A stretch of 64,000 nt of DNA from Desulfobacteraceae bacterium 4572_130 (GTDB taxonomy: Bacteria; Desulfobacterota; Desulfobacteria; Desulfobacterales; Desulfobacteraceae): the NCBI GenBank assembly GCA_002084425.1, contig NBLN01000001.1, forward strand, positions 54,522 to 118,521, read 5' to 3'. The position numbers and the translations under genes were made by a program. Positions 35,471-44,675 of the stretch are shown here, one piece after another. How positions within the stretch are numbered: position 1 is the stretch's first letter; the number at the start of each line of letters is the position of its first letter. Under the pieces are notes generated by a model. It had not been told where the DNA came from. It ran no database searches and saw only the letters and a program-made list of their open reading frames with translations.

Positions 35471-37795
35471 ATGCGAATTTCTACAATGACATTATATGAT
35501 ACATCAAAATTTCAATTAGGTAATCTGACTTCTAATCTTGCACGGGCAAATACTATTATGTCTACTCAAAAAAGAATAAACACTTTGTCTGATGATCCTG
35601 TTGGACTTACTCAAGTTCTTGATTTAAAAGCCAGTATTAACTGTATAGAGCAGATTGATAAGGATATAGAAGTAGGCAGAACATGGCTTGTTGGATGTGA
35701 AACTGCCTTAAATAATATAAATGATCAAATACTAGAAGCAAAACTTTTATCTCTTCAAATGGCTAATGCTTCAGTAAGTACAACAAATCGTGTTGATGCT
35801 GCTAAAACTGTTCAGAAAATTATTGATCAAGTCAAATCTCTTGGTAATACTCAAATCAATGGTAATTATATTTTTGCAGGTACAAAAACTGATTTAATTC
35901 CATTTACTTATAATGATGATAATGAACCATCAGAAGTTATTTATAATGGAGATAATAGTTCTTTTAAAATTAAAACTGATAAATATTCTACTTTAAAAGT
36001 AGGAAGAGATGGACAGGAAATTTTTAATGAGGAAAAAATAAAAATAGACACAACTAATAATATTATTGTGTTTAAGGAAGATATTGGAAAAGGAAAAAAT
36101 TCAGAAATAACAATTAAAGCTGAAGTTCCTTCAGGAACATATACACATGATGAACTAGCAGTTGTTGTTAGAAATACAATGAATTTTGCATCAAACCAAT
36201 CAGGAAATAAAATTAAATATAATGTTACTTATGACAAAGACCAGCAAAAATTTGAAATACAAGATAATGGCACACCACATGGATATTTCAGATTTGATCT
36301 TTTATGGGATACAGGAGAATCTTCAAGAATAATTGATGTTACAACAACTGGAATTATAAAAGATGATGTAAATATTGATATTATAAATGCCACAGCTCTT
36401 ATACATGAAACTCCTGAACCTTCTGGTACAGCACAGTTAGGGTTTATGTGGAATGAACAAAAAAGCACATGGACAGTTTTTAATGATCCAGGGTTTGACC
36501 TCCCTTTTGAAATAAGTGGAACTTCAACAAAAATAGAGCTTGATATAACAGGAAATGGAATTTCTGATATTGTTATTAATCTTGATACTCCTGTTGAAGA
36601 TGATAATACAATTGCTTTTGATATTGTTGCAGGATCCAATGATCATAGTATAGGACCTGAACTTGGTTTTTCATCAACAGATATTTTTTCAATCCCTCCT
36701 ACAAGTGATACAAAAGTACCAATTATATCTATTAATAACACAAACAATATCCTGGATTTTGAAGAAACTACTATTACGGGAAATTCAACTACTTGTGCTG
36801 CAGTTATTCCTAATGGTAATTATTCAAATATGGATGAATTTGCATCAGCTATAGAAAAAGCAATGGAGTTAAAATCTGCAAATAATATTAATTATTCAGT
36901 TAAATACAGTAAAACAAATCAAAAATTTATAATCAAAGAAAGTGGTTCTGAACTTAATGAATTAAATCTTCTCTGGCTAGGTGGAGTAAATAATACTAGA
37001 ACTCAAAATCTAGGCAAAATTCTAGGATATGACATTACTACTAATAATACAGGAGTCACATCACATATTTCTGACTCAAAAGTAATCCTTTTTAATATAA
37101 CTGCTGATAATAACAAAATTAATTTTAAAGAATTATTGGATGGGGAAAGTCCAGACGCTGTGTCTGAACTTACAGCTGATATTCCTGCAAAAGAATATTC
37201 AACTGCTGCTGAACTTGCAACAGCTATTGAAAAGGCAATGGAAGAAAAATCTCAAACACAGGGAAATAATATTAATTATAATGTTTCATATAATGATATT
37301 ACCAATAAATTTACTATAAAACAGGATAGTAACAATCAAAAAAAACTTGACGAACTAAAACTTTTATGGAAGTCAGGATTAAATTCTGATACTAATTGCG
37401 CACAAGTTATAGGATTTGATTTAGAAGATGAATATTTAAAAGCACCACAAGGCAAAAAGGTTTCATGGGGAGTTTTTAATACGCTTTTTGATTTAAAAAA
37501 AGCTCTTGAAACAGATGATATTGATGGTATTACCAGAGCAATGACAAGACTTGATACACATTATGAAAGTATTCTTTCTGATACTTCAGATACTGGTATT
37601 AAATATAATCGGATTGAAACAAAAAAACAGATTATGGCTGAAGCAAAATTAAGCTTTACTCAAAGGCGCTCAGAAATTGAAGATGCTGATATAGTTGCAG
37701 GAATATTAAACCTTGAGGCTATAAAAACAGCCTATAATGCAGCATTAAACTCCACTGCAAAAATAATGAATTTAAGCCTTGTAAATTATATATAA
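35471..37795 (+). CDS. flgL: Hook-filament junction protein FlgL, greatly enlarged
   Basis: 774 residues; usual FlgL is about 300-400. The flagellin-like N-terminus (RISTMTLYDTSKFQLGNLTSN, KRINTLSDDPVGLTQVLDLK) and C-terminus (EIEDADIVAGILNLEAIKTAYNAALNSTAKIMNLSLVNYI) are intact. The insert holds three related units of about 90-110 residues with the pattern A(I)E-x-AM, NIxYxVxYxxxxxKFxI and LLWxxG (near 230-285, 450-510 and 570-640) and DITGNGISDIVINL near 358, shared with FlgK. Exported to the hook-filament junction. Confidence 0.93.
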   Translation: MRISTMTLYDTSKFQLGNLTSNLARANTIMSTQKRINTLSDDPVGLTQVLDLKASINCIEQIDKDIEVGRTWLVGCETALNNINDQILEAKLLSLQMANASVSTTNRVDAAKTVQKIIDQVKSLGNTQINGNYIFAGTKTDLIPFTYNDDNEPSEVIYNGDNSSFKIKTDKYSTLKVGRDGQEIFNEEKIKIDTTNNIIVFKEDIGKGKNSEITIKAEVPSGTYTHDELAVVVRNTMNFASNQSGNKIKYNVTYDKDQQKFEIQDNGTPHGYFRFDLLWDTGESSRIIDVTTTGIIKDDVNIDIINATALIHETPEPSGTAQLGFMWNEQKSTWTVFNDPGFDLPFEISGTSTKIELDITGNGISDIVINLDTPVEDDNTIAFDIVAGSNDHSIGPELGFSSTDIFSIPPTSDTKVPIISINNTNNILDFEETTITGNSTTCAAVIPNGNYSNMDEFASAIEKAMELKSANNINYSVKYSKTNQKFIIKESGSELNELNLLWLGGVNNTRTQNLGKILGYDITTNNTGVTSHISDSKVILFNITADNNKINFKELLDGESPDAVSELTADIPAKEYSTAAELATAIEKAMEEKSQTQGNNINYNVSYNDITNKFTIKQDSNNQKKLDELKLLWKSGLNSDTNCAQVIGFDLEDEYLKAPQGKKVSWGVFNTLFDLKKALETDDIDGITRAMTRLDTHYESILSDTSDTGIKYNRIETKKQIMAEAKLSFTQRRSEIEDADIVAGILNLEAIKTAYNAALNSTAKIMNLSLVNYI

Positions 37796-37813
37796 GGAAC
37801 TTTAAAAAATAAC

Positions 37814-38095
37814 ATGCTTGTACTTACAAGAAAAAATGAAGAAAGTATTAATATTGGTGATGATATTATTATTAAAGTTATTGAAACCTCAAAAAATAGT
37901 GTTAAACTAGGCATTGAAGCGCCCCAAAATATTATAATTCTCAGGCATGAAGTATTTGAAAGTATTCAACAGGAAAATATAATTTCATCTAGAGGGGATG
38001 TATCTGATATTTCAGAGGCAGCTTATATTTTAATAAAAAACAAAAAATATAAGAGGGATATAAAAAAAGAGGGATATAAAAAAAGAGGGATATAA
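37814..38095 (+). CDS. csrA: Carbon storage/flagellar regulator CsrA
   Basis: RNA-binding translational regulator. 93 residues; MLVLTRKNEESINIGDDIIIKVIE, VKLGIEAPQNIIILRHEVFESI is the CsrA core, including the RNA-binding arginines. The C-terminal 20 residues are Lys-rich and come from a 16-bp tandem repeat that also feeds the fliW leader. The csrA-fliW pair after flgL is a conserved flagellar arrangement in which FliW sequesters CsrA until flagellin binds FliW. Confidence 0.96.
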   Translation: MLVLTRKNEESINIGDDIIIKVIETSKNSVKLGIEAPQNIIILRHEVFESIQQENIISSRGDVSDISEAAYILIKNKKYKRDIKKEGYKKRGI

Positions 38096-38100
38096 AAAAA
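38053..38100 (+). repeat. 16-bp tandem repeat with GGA motifs at the csrA/fliW junction
   Basis: Three units of GAGGGATATAAAAAAA at 38053, 38069 and 38085. They encode the csrA tail and place three GAGGGA motifs 16 nt apart; the last lies 10 bases before the fliW ATG and serves as its ribosome-binding site. GGA is the core of CsrA binding sites. Confidence 0.9.
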
Positions 38101-38493
38101 ATGAAAATTAAAACAAAACAGTTTGGAGAAATTGATATAGATGAAAATAGAATTATTAATATGCCTGCAGGTATGCCAGGATTTAAAGATAAAAAAAGAT
38201 ATGCTATAATACAAAAAAAGCAGACAGAACCTTTTTCTTTCTACCAGTCACTTGACGATCAAGAACTTGGTTTTATATTAATTGATCCTTTATACGAAAT
38301 TTTATATTTTGTGACTCTAACTATACCAAAAGGTAAACCATCTAGGATGACAGCAAATCTTCTTGCTCCGCTTGTTATAAGTATTACTAGAAAAGAAGCT
38401 GTTCAGCTAATATTATATGATACTTCATATTCTTATCAGCATCCTATTTGTCAAAATTCAGAGAAAAAACCTGATTCAGAAAAAAAAACTTGA
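38101..38493 (+). CDS. fliW: Flagellar assembly factor FliW
   Basis: 130 residues. KTKQFGEIDIDENRIINMPAGMPGFKDKKRYAII is the FliW N-terminal signature, followed by DDQELGFILIDP and MTANLLAPLVISITRKEAVQLIL. FliW binds CsrA allosterically and also flagellin, releasing flagellin translation when the filament is being assembled. It starts five bases after the csrA stop. The C-terminal tail is short and Lys/Ser-rich. Confidence 0.95.
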   Translation: MKIKTKQFGEIDIDENRIINMPAGMPGFKDKKRYAIIQKKQTEPFSFYQSLDDQELGFILIDPLYEILYFVTLTIPKGKPSRMTANLLAPLVISITRKEAVQLILYDTSYSYQHPICQNSEKKPDSEKKT

Positions 38494-38509
38494 ACTTGTT
38501 TAAAAAGCA

Positions 38510-38890
38510 TTAAATATTCTCATTTAAAAAAAATCCTGTAAGCTCTTTCATCTTTTTATGCATTTCAAGCATCTCTTCTGCTGGGATTTGTTTTATTATT
38601 TTTTCACTATCCCCATTCTTTTCTATTATTTTTATAACAATATTGTTTGTGTCTTTATCAACAGAAAAATTCATTTTTGTTTGCAAAGTATTATCTGCTA
38701 ACACCTGCATGTTTTTAATAATATCTTGAAGCTGATGTTCTGAAAATTGAGACTTTTCTTTTGGGGCAATTGGAGTTAATTTTTTTTGAGACTTTATCTT
38801 ATTAATATCAGCAGATTCATTTGATCTATCTATACTACTGCCTAGAGTACTGTTATTAATTTGTAAAGTTCTAGCGGGTGTAATGTTCAT
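38510..38890 (-). CDS. flaG: FlaG-family protein
   Basis: 126 residues. The C-terminal half, LQTKMNFSVDKDTNNIVIKIIEKNGDSEKIIKQIPAEEMLEMHKKMKELTGFFLNE, matches FlaG, a small protein encoded next to fliD/fliS that influences filament length. The N-terminal half is Ser/Lys-rich and unstructured. ATG 38890 has GGAGG-like GAGGGTTAATC upstream. It converges with fliW across 16 bases. Confidence 0.9.
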   Translation of the reverse strand: MNITPARTLQINNSTLGSSIDRSNESADINKIKSQKKLTPIAPKEKSQFSEHQLQDIIKNMQVLADNTLQTKMNFSVDKDTNNIVIKIIEKNGDSEKIIKQIPAEEMLEMHKKMKELTGFFLNENI

Positions 38891-38924
38891 GATTAACCCT
38901 CCATGGTTATATCAGTTTTAATTA

Positions 38925-39179
38925 TTATTGATTACTTTTAATTATTATAGGTAAAGATAATATGTTAATTGATTTTTTTGTATTATTTTTATGTTCTGTG
39001 TCATGTGCAAATTTCATTAAATATATTTTTAATTTTTTAAAAATCTGGTCTCTTTCATTAGATATTTTTCTTATATCAGGGATACCATCAGTTTTTACTA
39101 CATTAATATGTTTTGTTTGAAAATTTTCATATTCTTTAAATATTTGATTTAATTTTTTTTTATTTATAATTAAATTCAC
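38925..39179 (-). CDS. Small helical protein, FliT-like position
   Basis: 84 residues from GTG 39179 (GGAG eleven bases upstream), Lys/Asn-rich and helical (KKLNQIFKEYENFQTKH, RKISNERDQIFKKLKIYLMKF). It lies between fliS and flaG, where the FliD chaperone FliT is often encoded. No FliT motif is clear; the call comes from position. Confidence 0.45.
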   Translation of the reverse strand: MNLIINKKKLNQIFKEYENFQTKHINVVKTDGIPDIRKISNERDQIFKKLKIYLMKFAHDTEHKNNTKKSINILSLPIIIKSNQ

Positions 39180-39214
39180 TTTATATAAACTCCGTGTTAT
39201 TTCTTAATTTTAGC

Positions 39215-39721
39215 TTAAGCTGTAAAAGACTTTGAAATATATGTTTCTATTTTATTATGGTTGTCTAATCCCTTTGAATATTGAAATTTTTCTTTATCTA
39301 TATTTATAGACTGCTCTATATTTATTTTTTTATTAGATTGTTTTGAATTTTCCATTACTGTTTCCTTCCAAATCTTTTTTAAATTTTTAATATAGGAAAA
39401 AGCACGGTCAAGAATTTTTGTATCATTAGCAAAAGAAGCTTTGGGAAGCTCTGCAAGTATAGCATTATAAAGTCCCTGCAAAAATTTAATTTCTTCAGTT
39501 TCATTATTTTTATCAAGACTTGCATTAAGCTCATTTATTATTGCAATTGCCTTACCAAGATTTTCTCCTCTTTTTTGACAATTTTTTTCAATAACACCTT
39601 GTTTAGCCTTTGCAATTCTTAGCAATGCTCCATCATAAAGCATTAAAATTAATTTCCTAGGATCAATACCTTCATATATCTGATTCTCCTGATAAGAATT
39701 TAATGCATTTCTATGAAACAT
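39215..39721 (-). CDS. fliS: Flagellin export chaperone FliS
   Basis: 168 residues. NALNSYQENQIYEGIDPRKLILMLYDGALLRIAKAKQGV and KAIAIINELNASLDKNNETEEIKFLQGLYNAIL are the FliS four-helix bundle signature; it keeps flagellin unfolded before export. The C-terminal 45 residues after ETVMENSKQ are a Lys/Asn/Ser-rich extension not usual in FliS. It follows the broken fliD. Confidence 0.93.
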   Translation of the reverse strand: MFHRNALNSYQENQIYEGIDPRKLILMLYDGALLRIAKAKQGVIEKNCQKRGENLGKAIAIINELNASLDKNNETEEIKFLQGLYNAILAELPKASFANDTKILDRAFSYIKNLKKIWKETVMENSKQSNKKINIEQSINIDKEKFQYSKGLDNHNKIETYISKSFTA

Positions 39722-39885
39722 AAATTATTTCCCTTTTTAAATGCCAATTGTTTAAATTAACCAGTTATTTTTATTTTAACTTTTAATTTATTATTTCGGC
39801 TATTATAAGAGAAATCTTAAACTAAATATAATGACATTGTAAAAACTGATGATTTTATAAAAACTATTCAGCTATTTTCAAAGCT

Positions 39886-41161
39886 CTATGAATCTTTTGA
39901 AGAAGACTGCATTGAATTAAACATTTGAGTTACATAGTTTGTTTGTGATTCCATTTTCTTCATAAAAGAATCAAGTTCAACAAATTGTTTTGTCATAATC
40001 TCATATCTTTTATTAAGCTTTTCTGTTTCTTTATCTATTTGTTCATTTATCCTGTCTATTTTAGTTTGAGCACTATTCTTTTCATTATTAATAATACCAG
40101 AATAATTTGTAATTTCATTTATTTTATCTTTTAAAATTTCTGCCATACCAATAATATTATTATCAATATTTCCGGAAAAAAATTCACTTATACTATCAAA
40201 ATTAGATACAATTTTTTCATCAAGTATTTTTTCATCAATTTTAACAGTTCCATCTCTATCTATTTCAAATCCCAGATCATAAAAATTTGTAATAGCACCC
40301 TGCATATTATTAATTGGGGTACCCATTATAGTTATAATGCTATTTTTTGCTACTTTAATTGAAGAAATTTTTGATAGACTACCCCAAGTATCTGTTTCTT
40401 CATCATAATCATCGTTTGCATCTATTTCCGTAATAATTTCATTCATACAAGTAATAAGACCAATTATATCTTCTTTAATACTAGAAGTTTCTTTATTTAT
40501 TGTAAGAGATGAAACTCCTGTTTTTTTAAGAGAAAGTGTTACACCTTTAATAACATCATTAATAGTATTGCTTGGTCGTTCATAAGTAATATTATTTAAG
40601 ATTACCTTTGCATTAAGATCTCCTATAGAATTACCATTTATGTGTTCCATTAAAATATCTTCAAGCTGGGAGTTAATTTCAATTCTATTATCTTCACCAG
40701 TTTCATTAGCAGTTAAAACCAAATGAAAAGGTGTATCACCAGAACCTTTATCAATAATAGATGCAGTTACTCCTGGATTATTTTCATCATTATTTATAAG
40801 ATCAGCAAATCCTGAAAGGGTTGTACCTTGATTAACTGAAATTTCAATAGGATCAGAGTTGCCTATAGTATAAGAAAATGTTTTTGTTTCAGCTGTAACA
40901 AAGCCTGTTTTTGAAGCAAAACCAGAAGATTGAAAAGAATGTTTTGATGCAAGTTGTGATACAGAAATAGAATGAGAGTCGATTTTTGTACCATCAACAG
41001 CACTTGCATTTATTAAATTCTTCTCTGGTTTCAATAAGAGCATTTTTTTGATTAGTTTTCTTTGTTATTAATGCTTTATCAGCAGCCTTAAGAGAATCAA
41101 GTATTCCCTGAAGGTCCATTCCAGAGCCGATTCCCAAAGTTGATATTGTACCACTGCTCAT
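39886..41161 (-). pseudogene. fliD: fliD (filament cap), broken by a frame-changing deletion
   Basis: From ATG 41161 (AGGAG upstream) the frame gives MSSGTISTLGIGSGMDLQGI, LDSLKAADKALITKKTNQ and ALIETREEFN, the FliD N-terminus, then runs into a TGA at 40996. The next frame continues the protein from about 41000 (NASAVDGTKIDSHSISVSQLA, then FliD D2/D3 domains and the C-terminal SQTNYVTQMFNSMQS). About 40 residues normally between these parts are missing, so this is a deletion, not one sequencing error. AATTTAAT at the junction suggests microhomology. Only a 385-residue frame from ATG 41043, lacking the N-terminal polymerisation region and a ribosome-binding site, stays open. Confidence 0.82.
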
Positions 41162-41224
41162 TTTATAGTTCTCCTATAAATTAACGAAATTTAGGGCATC
41201 AGATATAAATCTTCATATAAAAAT

Positions 41225-41262
41225 TATGGTATTTTTAGAGTTTTTACGACGCTATCAATTCT
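41225..41262 (+). repeat. R3 short intergenic motif
   Basis: GGTATTTTTAGAGTTTTTACG then ACGCTATCAATTC, between flagellin 1 and fliD. Matches the reverse form of the R3 core. Confidence 0.5.
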
Positions 41263-41336
41263 AAATATAGCTATAGAATATATATCGGTGATACTAGATT
41301 GAAACTTTAAGAAAAAAGATAGGAATTTTATAATTA

Positions 41337-41390
41337 AAAAGTTTGAAGTTAAAAAAAAGTGAAGGAGTAATTTTTTAACTTCAAACTTTT
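41337..41390. terminator. Terminator downstream of flagellin 1
   Basis: Arms AAAAGTTTGAAGTTAAAAAA (41337-41356) and TTTTTTAACTTCAAACTTTT (41371-41390) are perfectly complementary around a 14-base loop. The hairpin lies 71 bases past the flagellin stop and separates it from fliD. Confidence 0.85.
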
Positions 41391-41394
41391 AATC

Positions 41395-41456
41395 TTGACG
41401 AACTCATAAAAAATTTCAATTTCAATAAAAACTATTTTTTACAAGACCATCAATTT
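41395..41456 (+). repeat. R3 repeat after flagellin 1
   Basis: GAACTCATAAAAAATTTC, then TTTTTTACAAGACCATCAATT, five bases past the flagellin 1 stop. Same GAACTCATAAAAA-type start as the copy at 53935. Confidence 0.55.
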
Positions 41457-41460
41457 GTTA

Positions 41461-44400
41461 TTACTGGAGCAGACTCATTACATTTTGAACTGATGCATTA
41501 GCCTGAGCAAGGGCAAAAGAACTTGATTGTCCAAGCATCTGCATTTTGGAAAAAATCATTACTTCTTCAGCAAAATCTACATCTCTGATTACAGATTCTG
41601 ATGCTTGAATATTAGTCTTTGTTACTGAAAGATTTGCAATTGTAACGCTTAACTTATTTTGCACAGATCCAAGAGAACTTCTGATTTTATCTATTTGATC
41701 TAATGCACCTTCAGTTATACTTATTGCTCTTTGCGCTCCTTCCTGATCAAGAACATTTACATCTTTTAATGTATATGTTTTGGTTTCATCTAGACTAATA
41801 GAATCTGTATTACTAAAAACTTCACTATCTTTGCCAAGTGTACTTCCTTCAATAAGATTCATTGAAGTAGTTAATGTTACTCCATCAAGACTTTTATCAT
41901 AATAAGAAACAAACATATCTGAGCTTAATGTAGTGCCTGCTTTAACAGTGGATGTATATGCTCCAGTAATATCATTAGTTGGTGATAAAATTATATCCTG
42001 CTCTAATGTTGTACCAGCTTTAATATTAGTCCCATTGGCAAGAAGTGTGTTGCGACCCAGTGCCATGTCAGAATTAATTATAGTATCTTTTTTTACTTTA
42101 AATCCTCCATCAATTACTGAACCTTCCCCAATAACACTGTCTGATTTAAATGTTGTTCCTGCTTTAAGATTAGTTGCAGCAATTGTTGTTATAGAAGTTG
42201 CTACTGAATTTAATTCTCCACCCATTACATAGGTATGATCACCAAGTATAGATCCAGTAAGAAGTTTGCTTCCTGCTGCAAGGTCAGAACCTTTTTCTAA
42301 TATCATGTTCTGACTTATATTCGCGCTATCTATTGTTATTTCGTAACCAGTAGCACTACTATCAGTAGAACCTTTTACTAATATTGTTCCTGCCTTAAGA
42401 TTACTATTAGCACCGGTGAACAAAGTACTAGTTAAGTCCTGAGATAATACTTGATCTCCTTGAAGTGTTATTATACTTCCAACAACATTATCTCCTTTTT
42501 CTATAGTACCATTAGTAGTAATAAGAGTAGGGCCAGTCCAAGAGGATAAAGCAACTAACTCCAAAGTAGAACTATCTTTAATAAGACTTCCAGCTTTAAT
42601 TTCAGTTGCTGTTATGGAATCAGCATTAAGAAATATTGATTTATTGGAATCTACCGCAATAGCATCTAATGATGTATAGGTTGCACCAATTTCTATTTTT
42701 GCCCCAAGTTGAGAACCTTTAGCAATAATACTCCCGGGTTTAATCTGGGTATTTTCACCAGGCAGATTATTATATTTAAGTAATACACTATTATTTTCTA
42801 TTTTTTGATCAATATTAAGAACAAAATTAGCATCTAAAATACCATTAAAACCACTATATGTCCAATTAGTGCCTTTACCAATAACAGTTCCTTTTTTAAG
42901 TATAGTTCCTTCAGTAACCAGCATATCTTGTTCAAGTGAAACAAAACTTGCAAGAGCAGAAGCGGTAGCAGCATTAACGGCAGCGGCGGCAGCATTAGCG
43001 GCAGCGGCGGCAGCATTAGCGGCAGCGGCGGCAGCATTAGCGGCAGCGGCGGCAGCATTAGCGGCAGCGGCGGCAACATTAGCGGTATCAGCAGCAACAA
43101 TAAAATCAGCATCAGTAGGATCAGTAGCAAGAGCATTAGCAGCAACAACAACCGCAGCATCAGCAACAGCCGCAGCATCAGCCGCAGCATCAGCATCAGC
43201 CGCAGCCGCAGCCACAGCATCAGCCGCAGCCGCAGCATCAGCATCAGCATCAGCCGCAGCACCCACATCTGCCCCAATATCTCCGCTAACAATAATATCA
43301 CTGCCAAGTATAGTACCTTTTCCAATTTTAGTAAATGCCCCCAAAATGGAACCTGATTTCAGCCTATAGTCAAATTCTGTTTCACTTATAGACGCTTCAA
43401 CTAAAACATCTCCACCAAGAACTGTAGCAGCAGCAAGTTTTGATCCAGCAGAAATTATTGAACCTGCTGCAAGTGTTGAATCTTCTGTAATTATCAAATC
43501 TTCTGATATTTCTATCTGAGCACCTATTGTTCCTGTTCCCATACCACTTATTTGAAACTCACTAACACCTTTCTGGGTCAAGGCAATATGACCAAGAGTT
43601 GACATTTCCTGTGCAGTGCTTCCAAATATTTCTGAAATTAAACCAGATACTTTAATGCCTCTTCCATCAACTGATGATAATGTTATTTTTCCATCACTTT
43701 CCAGATGAGCATTAACACCTGTTAAAGAAGTTTGTGAATTTATTGCACCCACAAGTGCATTTTTAGAATCATTTTTTTCAATGGAAACAGCACCAATAGG
43801 AATACCATTTATTTCAAAATCTTCTCCTGTTATTCCAGCACTAATTGCATTTTTACTTGTAGTTGTTACAATTTCCGTTGCACTAATCCCAGTTATAGAG
43901 GTGTATCTGTTAAGTTCATCTGCAAGAGCTCCAAGTCCATTTTCTTGTTTATTATTATTTTTAATATCAATAGTATTAAGTGTAAGTGTTTTGCCTGTAA
44001 TAGAACTTCTTATATTAAGTTGAACCTCAGTATTTTCTTCATTTATAAGTGTCATATTTGCCTGAGATATATGTCCTACTTTATTGGGTTCTGCTGATTC
44101 AATGGAAACCTTTGCAGTTTCATTAGCAGTTGGACCAATTTGTATTCTTTTATTTACAAACACTCCTGATAAAAGTTTCTGCCCATTAAAATTTGTATTT
44201 TTTGCAATAGATGCAAGTTCTTCCATAAGTTTATCAATATCATTTTGGATTATGCGTCTTGTTGATTTTGTTTGCCCATCTGAAGCAGCTTGAATGGATT
44301 TTGTTTTAATTGTATTAATAATATTAATGGATTCTTGAAGAGCTCCTTCAGCAGTTTGAACAATGGAAATACCATCATTGATATTTTTTACAGCTTGACC

Positions 44401-44583
44401 TATTCCAAGGGACTGAGATCTTAAGGCATCTGCTATTGCCATGCCAGAGGCATCATCTCCTGATCTGTTAATTCTTAATCCAGTTGAAAGTCTCTCTAGA
44501 GATGTAGAAAGAGCATTATCATTCTTAAGCATACTCCTATGAGCATTTAGAGCTGCTATATTTGTATTTATTTTAAGAGACAT
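41461..44583 (-). CDS. fliC: Giant flagellin 1
   Basis: 1040 residues (typical 270-550). Normal N-terminal D0/D1 (MSLKINTNIAALNAHRSMLK, RLSTGLRINRSGDDASGMAIADALR) and C-terminal D1/D0 (ALDQIDKIRSSLGSVQNKLS, RDVDFAEEVMIFSKMQMLGQ...SLLQ) are present. Residues 245-315 hold a flagellin hook-IN-type motif (GEDFEINGIPIG...SVDGRGI). The rest of the insert repeats the pattern I-x-x-G-[ST]-x-[IL]-x-x-G-[ST], as in SILGAFTKIGKGTILGSDI, suggesting a beta-solenoid, and an Ala/Asp then Ala/Asn tract at 437-545. Sigma-54 promoter and GGAGGA ribosome-binding site upstream. Confidence 0.95.
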   Translation of the reverse strand: MSLKINTNIAALNAHRSMLKNDNALSTSLERLSTGLRINRSGDDASGMAIADALRSQSLGIGQAVKNINDGISIVQTAEGALQESINIINTIKTKSIQAASDGQTKSTRRIIQNDIDKLMEELASIAKNTNFNGQKLLSGVFVNKRIQIGPTANETAKVSIESAEPNKVGHISQANMTLINEENTEVQLNIRSSITGKTLTLNTIDIKNNNKQENGLGALADELNRYTSITGISATEIVTTTSKNAISAGITGEDFEINGIPIGAVSIEKNDSKNALVGAINSQTSLTGVNAHLESDGKITLSSVDGRGIKVSGLISEIFGSTAQEMSTLGHIALTQKGVSEFQISGMGTGTIGAQIEISEDLIITEDSTLAAGSIISAGSKLAAATVLGGDVLVEASISETEFDYRLKSGSILGAFTKIGKGTILGSDIIVSGDIGADVGAAADADADAAAAADAVAAAAADADAAADAAAVADAAVVVAANALATDPTDADFIVAADTANVAAAAANAAAAAANAAAAAANAAAAAANAAAAAVNAATASALASFVSLEQDMLVTEGTILKKGTVIGKGTNWTYSGFNGILDANFVLNIDQKIENNSVLLKYNNLPGENTQIKPGSIIAKGSQLGAKIEIGATYTSLDAIAVDSNKSIFLNADSITATEIKAGSLIKDSSTLELVALSSWTGPTLITTNGTIEKGDNVVGSIITLQGDQVLSQDLTSTLFTGANSNLKAGTILVKGSTDSSATGYEITIDSANISQNMILEKGSDLAAGSKLLTGSILGDHTYVMGGELNSVATSITTIAATNLKAGTTFKSDSVIGEGSVIDGGFKVKKDTIINSDMALGRNTLLANGTNIKAGTTLEQDIILSPTNDITGAYTSTVKAGTTLSSDMFVSYYDKSLDGVTLTTSMNLIEGSTLGKDSEVFSNTDSISLDETKTYTLKDVNVLDQEGAQRAISITEGALDQIDKIRSSLGSVQNKLSVTIANLSVTKTNIQASESVIRDVDFAEEVMIFSKMQMLGQSSSFALAQANASVQNVMSLLQ
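42949..43275 (-). repeat. Ala-rich coding microsatellite in flagellin 1
   Basis: GC-rich DNA in an AT-rich genome. On the + strand a 21-bp unit containing GGCGGCAGCATTAGCGGCAG repeats about five times at 42970-43080, coding AAAAANA heptads; before it on the coding strand lies an irregular GCN/GAT tract (43140-43262) coding Ala/Asp runs. The length is likely to vary by slippage in whole codons. Confidence 0.9.
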
Positions 44584-44591
44584 TTTTTTTA

Positions 44592-44603
44592 ATCCTCCAT
44601 GAT
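44592..44603 (-). promoter_or_regulatory. Possible CsrA hairpin at the flagellin 1 ribosome-binding site
   Basis: Reverse strand ATC-ATGGAG-GAT: a short stem with the GGA of the Shine-Dalgarno in the loop, eight bases before the ATG. The weaker of two such sites; see 46991-47006. Confidence 0.45.
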
Positions 44604-44675
44604 AAATTTTATAATCTTGCCAATTCCTTTAATTGCAAATAATTATTTTTCTATAATCTTTTTTAAACAAAATAC

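Noticed and set aside
40994..41043. Programmed frameshift in fliD
   Set aside because: Besides the frame change about 40 residues are missing, which frameshifting cannot explain.
42949..43275. CRISPR-like regular repeats
   Set aside because: The units are contiguous coding repeats with no spacers; no CRISPR array was seen anywhere in the window.
42869..43369. Ala-rich open frame on the + strand opposite flagellin 1
   Set aside because: It is the antisense of the GCN-rich repeat; any frame through that repeat is open. No ribosome-binding site, and the flagellin frame is clearly the coding one.
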